From assembly GCA_035380245.1 (NCBI GenBank), contig DAOSXA010000006.1, positions 1 to 21,023 of the forward strand: a stretch of DNA of 21,023 nt, given 5' to 3'. Position numbers and translations under genes: made by a program. Numbering within the stretch: position 1 is the first letter of the stretch; every line of letters starts with the position of its first letter. The stretch is from Candidatus Zixiibacteriota bacterium (GTDB taxonomy: Bacteria > Zixibacteria > MSB-5A5 > GN15 > FEB-12). The notes beneath the pieces are model-generated. The model was not told the origin of the DNA and searched no databases. It saw only the letters and a program-made list of their open reading frames with translations. Below, in pieces: positions 6,206-13,055 of the stretch.

Positions 6206-7429
6206 ATGTCCGGTAGGACTCAGAAAGACATACTTGATGCTTTGGTTCGACGGTCCAGAGGAATGCGACTGCAGGCACTTGCTGAGGAACTCAATACTAT
6301 TGGTGTGAATTTGGACCAACCCATAAGGCGTTTAGAGAAAAAGGGATATGTGGAACGATTCAAAGGAAGATATAAGGGCAGGCAAAGGACGTACGTCAAG
6401 ATAACCAAAGAGGGTCGAAAACTACTCAGATTCAGCGAAGATGACTCAACGTTTTCAGGGGACCTATCTATATTCTCTTACGGCTATTGTTTACTGTATC
6501 CTATAACGGACACAGAACATAATAGTGGACACAAGCCCGTTAGTGGACAGTATCCATATGAACTAGACGGGGGAAGGAGTGTATATGAAGTATCAGGTGT
6601 GGATTCTGGAGGTGTTCCGGAGTCCAAGACAGACAGCAATAACACTGCCGGTGGTAATTCTCCCTACCGCGGGGTGATGGTGTACAGAGAAGCCCTGGCC
6701 CTGTGGGGCACCCTCAAGTTCCAGAAGGTTACAGTTGGGCACGGGGGGCGACTATGGTGGGATAAAGAGAACAAGACTCATAAGCAACTTCCACCAATCA
6801 ACAGGAATCGTCCACCTGACGTTGCCCTGAAAGCCTTCGTAGACAAGTTCAGGAGTGATGCCGAGATATTCTTCACCCCTGCAGAAACCTGGGTGGGTAA
6901 AGGAAGCGTTATCAACTTCAAACGTTCACGTTGTCTTTGGCTCTCGTTTAATCTGCCAACTACCCCATATGATAAACCCTATTCAGAAAGCAAAAGGTTC
7001 GGAATCATCGTTTCGAAGACTCAAGAGCTCATTGACGATGGATTCTATCCATTCGCAGTTATTGAATCAGGCTATGACTTTCAGGTCCTTCTCCTGGTTC
7101 AGAACTATCTCACGTACCATGATCGCCTTGGAACAGCGCTCGAAGAGCTTGCTGGCAGGTACGGGGCTGATATGGAATATGCCCAACCCAATGCCCGGCT
7201 CAGGCTACCTGGAACCAATATAATCGAGTTCACGGATGACGATAAAGTTCGGGTCAAAGGCAAAGTTCGGCTAATCCATTATGTCCCCAAAGCAAAGGTC
7301 AAGATGGCTGATATTGAGGATATATGCGAATACAAGTGGTGTTGGAAGCAAGAAAAGGGAAACCAGGGGTGGGCGTACCATTACAAGAAGCTCAGGATGC
7401 CACGACAGTTACAGAGCCATTCGGATTGA
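6206..7429 (+). CDS. winged-helix / degenerate primase-like replication protein
   Basis: 407 aa from an ATG with GGGAG close upstream; TTG or GTG starts 2-4 codons earlier are possible. Residues about 5-75 form a winged HTH: DILDALVRRSRGMRLQALAE, then IRRLEKKGYVERF, a wing KGRQRTYVKIT and EGRKLLRF. A low-complexity linker spans about 76-150. Residues about 160-370 resemble plasmid/phage archaeo-eukaryotic-type primases: a CLWLSFNLP strand, then FYPFAVIESGYDFQVLLL, then the LRLPGTN signature at about 332-338. Where the family has D-x-D this protein shows S-x-N, and the S-x-H histidine appears replaced (Gln in DFQV), so polymerase activity is doubtful. An initiator role fits better. A plain DNA-binding protein is the alternative. 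Confidence 0.7.
   Translation: MSGRTQKDILDALVRRSRGMRLQALAEELNTIGVNLDQPIRRLEKKGYVERFKGRYKGRQRTYVKITKEGRKLLRFSEDDSTFSGDLSIFSYGYCLLYPITDTEHNSGHKPVSGQYPYELDGGRSVYEVSGVDSGGVPESKTDSNNTAGGNSPYRGVMVYREALALWGTLKFQKVTVGHGGRLWWDKENKTHKQLPPINRNRPPDVALKAFVDKFRSDAEIFFTPAETWVGKGSVINFKRSRCLWLSFNLPTTPYDKPYSESKRFGIIVSKTQELIDDGFYPFAVIESGYDFQVLLLVQNYLTYHDRLGTALEELAGRYGADMEYAQPNARLRLPGTNIIEFTDDDKVRVKGKVRLIHYVPKAKVKMADIEDICEYKWCWKQEKGNQGWAYHYKKLRMPRQLQSHSD
6502..6552 (+). repeat. iteron-like direct repeats inside the replication gene
   Basis: GGACA occurs at 6508, 6527 and 6545, that is at 19- and 18-bp spacing. The extended units are TAACGGACACA, TAGTGGACACA and TAGTGGACAGT. They fall in the linker-coding part between the DNA-binding and primase-like domains, as the iterons do in the lambda O gene. 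The origin role is inferred. Confidence 0.4.
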
Positions 7430-7686
7430 GGACAATGTAGACGGGACGTGACAGTGCCCTGAGAATACCCCAGGTCCCGTTCCTTTTCCTGTCAGGTCCA
7501 CTCAGTATCCCATTGATGTCGTTTTCTACTCCAGATGGGTAATACACCCACCCTGCAGGCTTGAAACGTGCGTCACGCCTGCAGCACGCTATTGGAATCC
7601 GAAGGAATACATGCAGCCAACAGGCTGTTACATCTATTCCTACGCCCCTGACGTTCTGGCTGGCCGGAACCAGGGCGATATCTGTG

Positions 7687-7959
7687 TCATGCGCTCTGGG
7701 GCATGCCTCCAGCAGGAGCCGCAACAATCCCATCCTCATCCTCGACCCGTCCATCATTCTGCTGTTCCTGTACCGAAGGCGAAGAATGTTCACGCTTGAA
7801 TTGTTCGTAAGCATCAAGCGGGATAAGATACTGGCGGCCAGGTTTGAAGTAAGGCAGGCGCCCCTGTCGAATCCAGCGGATAACGGTTTTTTCGGATACC
7901 CCAATCGACAGGCTGATCTCCGAAGCGGTTGTGTAATCAATTCTTGGTATGTACTGCAT
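7687..7959 (-). CDS. excisionase-like HTH DNA-binding protein
   Basis: 90 aa, cytoplasmic. Residues about 7-50 match the excisionase/MerR-like single-domain HTH type: YTTASEISLSIGVSEKTVIR, then WIRQGRLPYFKPG, then RQYLIPLDAYEQF. That is helix, turn, recognition helix, GR-x-P wing and closing helix. The tail of about 35 residues is acidic/Gln-rich and unstructured. The start is ambiguous: the ATG chosen follows GGACGGTG at 8 nt, and an ATG 6 codons and a GTG 15 codons upstream are possible. It is convergent with the replication-protein gene and lies next to the end of hsdR. A role as excisionase or transcriptional regulator of the element fits. Tandem phased repeats upstream may be its binding sites. 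Confidence 0.85.
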   Translation of the reverse strand: MQYIPRIDYTTASEISLSIGVSEKTVIRWIRQGRLPYFKPGRQYLIPLDAYEQFKREHSSPSVQEQQNDGRVEDEDGIVAAPAGGMPQSA

Positions 7960-8030
7960 TCCAGCATCACCGTCCATTATGCGTTGTTTTTTGCATTGTA
8001 GCACAGTTTAGCTCATCCAAACAGCCTTAT

Positions 8031-8066
8031 CCGATATTGAACCGATTGTTTCCGACCGTTACCGAT
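8031..8066. promoter_or_regulatory. four helically phased CCGAY repeats
   Basis: CCGAT, CCGAT, CCGAC and CCGAT start at 8031, 8042, 8052 and 8062, a spacing of 11, 10 and 10 bp, one helical turn each. They lie 70-105 bp upstream of the HTH gene start and just beyond the 3' end of hsdR. The array suggests cooperative binding along one face of the DNA; excisionase-type proteins bind such tandem sites. Confidence 0.5.
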
Positions 8067-8138
8067 GGTGTAGCCGTCCGTGCCGCTATGCTGTTAGTAG
8101 GACATAGTGGACATAGCTTTGCTTCGAGGGAAGGGGTA

Positions 8139-11100
8139 TTACGCCACCCAGTCCTGGCACAGGAGTTCGGCCTGTTCGAGGACTGTGACGGTGGCTTTTT
8201 CCTGTTTGTCCGGCGGGTAGCCGTACTTGCGCAGTATCCGTTTTACGAGCACGCGGAGCTTCGCCCGGACTGCTTCCCGTACAGTCCAGTCGATTGTGAC
8301 ATTCCTCCGGACGGTCTCCACGAGTTCACGCGCTATGGTTTTCAGGGTATCGTCACCCAGGACCTGTACAGCACTGTCGTTCGTTTCCAGGGCGTCGTAG
8401 AAAGCAATCTCATCCTCGGAAAGTCCAAGGTTCTCCCCGCGGCGGTCGGCATCCTTCATCTCCTTCGCCAGCTTGATAAGCTCCTCGATGACCTGGGCGG
8501 TCTCGATGGCCCGGTTCTGGTAGGCGCGGACGGCTTTCTCCAGCATCTCGGCGAATGACCGGGCCTGCACGAGATTCTTCCGTGATCGGGTCCGAACTTC
8601 GTTTTTCAGCAGCTTCTCAAGGAGTTCCACGGCGAGGTTCCGGTGCGGCATGCCGCGTACTTCCGCCAGGAACTCATCCGACAGGATGGATATATCCGGC
8701 TTCTTGAGACCAGCAGCGGCGAATATATCCACAACCTCGTCCGACGCCACGGCCTTCGATATGATCTGCCGGATTGCGAACTCCATCTCCTCCGGCGTTT
8801 TCTCTCCCGTGCCTGATGACTTCGCCAGCGCCGAACGCACCGCCTGGAAAAACGACACATCGTCCCGGATGTCTTTCGTTTTCTGGTGCGGCACCGCCAG
8901 GGCGAACGCCTGTGACAGTTCGGTCACGGCACTCAACAGCCGTTTTTTCCCATCGTCCTGGGCAAGAATGTGCTCCTGGGCCGGCGGCAACAATGCCAGG
9001 CGGCCAGCCGGGGTCCCGGATGTCCAGGCCGTCCAGTCGAAGCCGTGGAACATATCCAGGCATACTTCATACCGTTCTATCATGATGGCGACGGCCTCGG
9101 CCTGATCGATGGCCGTTTTGCCGGAACCGCCGCTTTCCGTATATGTCGCCAGCGCACGTTTCAGGCTGTCGGCAAGCCCGAGATAATCCACCACGAGTCC
9201 GCCCGGTTTGTCCTTGAACACCCGGTTGACCCTGGCGATGGCCTGCATCAACCCGTGTCCGCGCATGGGCTTATCAACGTACATGGTGTGCAGGCATGGG
9301 GCGTCGAATCCCGTCAGCCACATATCCCTGACCAGCACGATTTTCAACGGGTCCTTCGGGTTCTTGAATCGCTCGGCCAGCTTTTCCCGCCTCGCCTTGT
9401 TCCGGATATGCTGCTGCCATACCACCGGGTCGGACGCTGAGCCGGTCATCACGATCTTGATCTGGCCGCCCATGTCGTCCTCGTCATGCCACTCCGGGTG
9501 GATGGCAATAATCTCGTTGTACAAGTCCACGCAGATGCGGCGGCTCATGCAAACAACCATGGCTTTGCCGTCCAGGGCCTCAAGGCGCCCCTCATAATGT
9601 TCCACGAGGTCACCGGCAATCAGCTTCACCCGTTTCTCCGCTCCGACGATGGCCTCCAGCGCGGCCCACTTGGTTTTCAGCTTCTCTTTGCGCTCGATCT
9701 CCTCGCCCTCGGTGGCCTCCTCGAACTCCTCGTCCAGCAGCGTCTTCTCTGCCTCGTCCAGTTCAAGACGGGCCAGCCTGCTTTCGTAGTAGATCGGCAC
9801 TGTCGCGCCATCTTCCACAGCCCTCTGTATGTCGTATATGCTGATGTCGTCGCCGAACACGGCGCGGGTATTCTTGTCCTTCAGTTCAATCGGTGTGCCT
9901 GTGAAGCCGATGAAAGAAGCGTTCGGCAGCGCGTCGCGCATGTGCCGGGCGAATCCGTCGATGAAGTCGTACTGGCTCCTGTGGGCCTCGTCGGCGATAA
10001 CAACGATATTCCTGCGGTCGGAAAGTTCCGGGTACTGGTCGCCTTTCTCGCCGGGCATGAACTTCTGGATGGTCGTGAACACCACGCCGCCCGATGCCAC
10101 TGCCAGCTTTTTCCGCAGGTCATCGCGGTCCGCTGCCTGCACCGGCTTCTGCCTCAGCAGGTCGCTGCATCGCGAGAATGTGCCGAACAACTGGTCGTCC
10201 AGGTCATTCCGGTCGGTTAATACAACAACGGTCGGATTTTCCATTGCCGGGTGCTGAATGATCCTGCCGGTGTAAAACGCCATTGTCAGGCTTTTCCCGG
10301 AGCCCTGGGTGTGCCACACCACGCCACACCGCCTGTCGCCCTCCGGGCTGGCCGCCTTCACCGTCGCATCCACCGCCTCGCGAACCGCGTGGAACTGGTG
10401 GTATCCCGCCATCTTCTTTATCAGAGTTCCGCCGCCATCGTCTTCTATCACGATGGAGTAGCGGAGTATATCCAGGAATCTGCGTTTCTCGAATACTCCA
10501 TGTATCATCACATCAAGCTGGGGCACATGCGCCGGGGCCACATCGTCGCCGTCCACTGTCCGCCACGGCATGAACCACTCCTTGTCGGCTGTCAGCGTTC
10601 CGACCCTGGCCTGCAGGCCGTCGGACACCACAAGCGCCTCGTTGTATGTGAACAGTGAAGATATCTGGTGCTTATACGTCTGAAGCTGGTTGAAGGCCGT
10701 CCAGATCGTGGCGTTCTCGTCTGCCGGGTTCTTCAGTTCAATCACGGCCAGGGGCAGCCCGTTCACGAATACCGCCACATCCGGCCTGCGCGTTATCTGG
10801 CCTTCGAGTACCGTAAACTGGTTGACCGCAAGCCAGTCATTGTTCTCCGGATTATCGAAGTCCACAATCCGCACCTGCTCCCCCGTGATACGTCCATCAT
10901 CCTTCCGGTACTCAACCGTCACGCCATCCACAAGCATGCGATGGGATGTCCTGTTGTTTACTGTGAGAGACGGAGTTTCCGGAATCGTGATCTTCCTGAC
11001 GGCTTCATCTATCGCGTCCACCGGGACATCCGGATTCAGCCGCGCCAGCGCATCCCTCAACCGGGTGCGCAGCACAACATCCGTGAACTCGGAACGCTCC

Positions 11101-11207
11101 GCATCTGGCTTCTCCGGCTCGATGTCAGGACCATGTAAAACCTGGTATCCAAGTTCTTCGAACCAAGAGAGGGTTGCTTTTTCTATTGTTGACTCGTTCA
11201 AACTCAC
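8139..11207 (-). CDS. hsdR: type I restriction enzyme, HsdR (DNA translocase/nuclease) subunit
   Basis: 1022 aa, the usual HsdR size. The N-terminal PD-(D/E)xK nuclease shows Asp143 (RPDVAVFV) and E157-x-K159 (IELKNP). The SF2 motor follows with Walker A HTQGSGKS (299-306), VLTDRNDLDDQL, DEAH (406-409), GFTGTP, and the later QAIARVNRVF arginine-finger motif. The C-terminal ~300 residues are helical, for binding the methylase core. Together with HsdM and HsdS it would cut unmodified DNA after translocation. The start is GTG with GAGGAA upstream, and it overlaps the stop of the S-4TM gene by 4 nt (GTGA), implying translational coupling. It is the last gene of the operon and GC-rich compared with the four genes before it. 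All catalytic residues are intact. Confidence 0.97.
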   Translation of the reverse strand: MSLNESTIEKATLSWFEELGYQVLHGPDIEPEKPDAERSEFTDVVLRTRLRDALARLNPDVPVDAIDEAVRKITIPETPSLTVNNRTSHRMLVDGVTVEYRKDDGRITGEQVRIVDFDNPENNDWLAVNQFTVLEGQITRRPDVAVFVNGLPLAVIELKNPADENATIWTAFNQLQTYKHQISSLFTYNEALVVSDGLQARVGTLTADKEWFMPWRTVDGDDVAPAHVPQLDVMIHGVFEKRRFLDILRYSIVIEDDGGGTLIKKMAGYHQFHAVREAVDATVKAASPEGDRRCGVVWHTQGSGKSLTMAFYTGRIIQHPAMENPTVVVLTDRNDLDDQLFGTFSRCSDLLRQKPVQAADRDDLRKKLAVASGGVVFTTIQKFMPGEKGDQYPELSDRRNIVVIADEAHRSQYDFIDGFARHMRDALPNASFIGFTGTPIELKDKNTRAVFGDDISIYDIQRAVEDGATVPIYYESRLARLELDEAEKTLLDEEFEEATEGEEIERKEKLKTKWAALEAIVGAEKRVKLIAGDLVEHYEGRLEALDGKAMVVCMSRRICVDLYNEIIAIHPEWHDEDDMGGQIKIVMTGSASDPVVWQQHIRNKARREKLAERFKNPKDPLKIVLVRDMWLTGFDAPCLHTMYVDKPMRGHGLMQAIARVNRVFKDKPGGLVVDYLGLADSLKRALATYTESGGSGKTAIDQAEAVAIMIERYEVCLDMFHGFDWTAWTSGTPAGRLALLPPAQEHILAQDDGKKRLLSAVTELSQAFALAVPHQKTKDIRDDVSFFQAVRSALAKSSGTGEKTPEEMEFAIRQIISKAVASDEVVDIFAAAGLKKPDISILSDEFLAEVRGMPHRNLAVELLEKLLKNEVRTRSRKNLVQARSFAEMLEKAVRAYQNRAIETAQVIEELIKLAKEMKDADRRGENLGLSEDEIAFYDALETNDSAVQVLGDDTLKTIARELVETVRRNVTIDWTVREAVRAKLRVLVKRILRKYGYPPDKQEKATVTVLEQAELLCQDWVA

Positions 11208-12139
11208 GGATTACGTTCCTCGTTCATTCTTTCAAGGGTTTTCTCGACAAGTATCTCTGCGCCTGCAATCATCTGTGCTTCCTGCTTATTCTTCAGCAGC
11301 TTGTGAACCCAGTCAAAGATCACTGGTGTATTACGACGATAATCATAAAGCATTGCTTGCAGGTGAGAGGAGCGGTTTTCTATGCATTCATCGGTATATC
11401 TTTTCCCGATAGCGTCTTTAAACAGCGCGTCTACATCACGGAATATGCTTTTAACACTATGTATTGCACTAAGGTTTGATCGGTATTCTTTTATTCCCCA
11501 TAGAATAACTGGCATCAATGGAGTGAATACAGCTAACACCATGTGTTGCATTCCTTTGTCTTCGTATATTCCTAACAGTAAGATTGTTGCTACAACCGCA
11601 CCCACCAGCGATCCCACATAATTCGCATATGTTTTTCTGAGTGATGCATCATACCATGCATTGGAACGTTGGCAGATAATCCGTGCTACCCTTATTGGTA
11701 CTTCACCTGCTTTTTCAGGATACCAATTCCTTAATTCATTAAAGTCTGGATCCTTTTTCTTATACTTATTAGCAGCAGCCGAGATCAATTCAGGCTCGGG
11801 GGTTTTGTTAAGCTTAAGTTTTGACCAACTCAATTGAAGTACGTCGCAATCGAATGCCTGTTGTATATCGGCGGCTTTGTTTTTATAACTTCCCATGGCT
11901 GTGTCCAGATAGGCTGCATTGAGAATGGAAACTACTATTCCATAAGTCGCACCCCAAACACTAAGCTCCGGTTTGAAAGCGACAGCAATAGCAATACCGA
12001 TGGTCACAGGGACGGTAATAATAATCTGAATAGCCTTCACAACCTTAGCTATTGAATACAGCTGTTTTTGTGCAGCCAATCTCTCAAGTTGTCTTGGTTC
12101 GTTTTGCATTTTGGGTATTGTATTCAATAGTTCGCTCAT
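11204..12139 (-). CDS. S-4TM family membrane effector of CBASS
   Basis: 311 aa from the ATG 7 nt after the CD-NTase stop, with GGGTGA as ribosome site. Four hydrophobic segments are visible at about 34-55 (VVKAIQIIITVPVTIGIAIA...), 59-78, 174-192 (YVGSLVGAVVATILLLGIY) and 198-216, arranged as two hairpins. The cytoplasmic part between them carries the conserved-looking CQRSNAWYDASLRKTYA. A helical C-terminal domain contains many Arg/Glu. This architecture and its position next to a CD-NTase match the S-4TM (SMODS-associated four-TM) effectors, predicted to damage the inner membrane when they sense a cyclic nucleotide. It has no nuclease or protease motif. Its stop overlaps the hsdR start. It is AT-rich like the preceding genes. 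Confidence 0.85.
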   Translation of the reverse strand: MSELLNTIPKMQNEPRQLERLAAQKQLYSIAKVVKAIQIIITVPVTIGIAIAVAFKPELSVWGATYGIVVSILNAAYLDTAMGSYKNKAADIQQAFDCDVLQLSWSKLKLNKTPEPELISAAANKYKKKDPDFNELRNWYPEKAGEVPIRVARIICQRSNAWYDASLRKTYANYVGSLVGAVVATILLLGIYEDKGMQHMVLAVFTPLMPVILWGIKEYRSNLSAIHSVKSIFRDVDALFKDAIGKRYTDECIENRSSHLQAMLYDYRRNTPVIFDWVHKLLKNKQEAQMIAGAEILVEKTLERMNEERNP

Positions 12140-12146
12140 GTGTTTA

Positions 12147-13016
12147 TCACCCGTATGCCGGAAAGTAATCTCCGAATATGGTGCGCCACTTCTCAAACGC
12201 TCTTCTTGTGTTTCCAGAAGCATCTAAAGATTCGGCTTCTCTCGCTTGCAGCGTTGCTCTTTCAAGTCGATTGCATATCTCCAGTAGCTTTTCGTCTGTA
12301 TCTATATAACCCCCGATATTATTGTTATATCCTGCTGGATCAGGAATGGGATATTGAACAGCCATTCTCGCTTTGTCAAACACGTACCTGACACCGGATG
12401 GGAAGTCGCTAATAGTTATACCATCAAGTATGTTGAGAATAAGTGCCTCAAGGTGGAAAGACTGAAGCAGTGCGCTGTGTTTTTTATTCCAGCGCTTTAA
12501 CATCTTTATTAGAGGTATTAGGTTGCCATTATGCTTTTTGTTTTCAGCAGCCCATATTATCACATGCTGTTTAGGATCAGTCGGTATCCAGGTATTACGA
12601 ACTGAATCAGGAATCAGATATCCTCCTCCAGTCCTGTAGAATCCTGGCACCACGTCAACATCGAAGTCAGTGAATGATATTGTTACTGCCTGTCCGTTTC
12701 TGCTTATCCTGGGTGTAGTGGGGTATGTTTTCTTCAACTCTCGTTTTACTTTATCAAGTAATGCTGCAGGCCCGGCAAGGTTATGGTAATAGCTTACATC
12801 CAGCACGATGAAGATATCTATGTCCGCTTCTTTCAATGGCGCAATCATTGTGCTGCGCATGTATGAGCCTGTTAAGAAAGAATCGACGACATCCATATGT
12901 GCCGCAACCGCGTCTCTCACGTTTGTCTGGCGCGTTGAAACAGTTGCACTTTGCAGACCGGTTATCTCCAGATTGCTTCTAAGTCCAGCAAAACCCTGCG
13001 TGGATGTAGTTGCCAT
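12147..13016 (-). CDS. CD-NTase (SMODS, cGAS/DncV-like) cyclic oligonucleotide synthase of CBASS
   Basis: 289 aa. The start is the ATG preceded by AAGGGGG at 6 nt; an ATG 12 codons earlier has no ribosome site. The nucleotidyltransferase core is clear: G50-S51-Y-M-R-S-T, the metal-binding pair D65-I-D67 (ADIDIFIVLD), and a third acidic residue, D121, in FDVDVVPGF. Residues about 150-280 form the helical part (ENKKHNGNLIPLIKMLKRWN, FHLEALILNIL) typical of the OAS-like C-terminal core. In CBASS such enzymes make a cyclic di- or trinucleotide on phage infection that activates the partner effector, here the adjacent S-4TM protein. The product nucleotide cannot be read from the sequence. It lies 39 bp after the rloC-like gene on the same strand. 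Confidence 0.93.
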   Translation of the reverse strand: MATTSTQGFAGLRSNLEITGLQSATVSTRQTNVRDAVAAHMDVVDSFLTGSYMRSTMIAPLKEADIDIFIVLDVSYYHNLAGPAALLDKVKRELKKTYPTTPRISRNGQAVTISFTDFDVDVVPGFYRTGGGYLIPDSVRNTWIPTDPKQHVIIWAAENKKHNGNLIPLIKMLKRWNKKHSALLQSFHLEALILNILDGITISDFPSGVRYVFDKARMAVQYPIPDPAGYNNNIGGYIDTDEKLLEICNRLERATLQAREAESLDASGNTRRAFEKWRTIFGDYFPAYG

Positions 13017-13055
13017 TATATTCCCCCTTACAATATTCTGACTTCGAGGCATTCA

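Noticed and set aside
7392..7970. 192-codon minus-strand frame covering the excisionase-like gene and the space beyond it.
   Set aside because: Its first half is the other frame of the HTH gene. The second half (ending VYIVLNPNGSVTVVAS) looks somewhat protein-like, but it overlaps the end of the replication gene and has no start site, so at most it is a decayed fragment.
8041..8138. Terminator for the defence operon after hsdR.
   Set aside because: No stem followed by a T-run was found on the minus strand between the hsdR stop and the HTH gene, so none is called; GGACATAG repeated at about 8099-8116 is too short to interpret.
9486..10220. 244-codon plus-strand frame and several others opposite hsdR.
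   Set aside because: They are antisense to the intact HsdR motor domain and arise from its high GC content.
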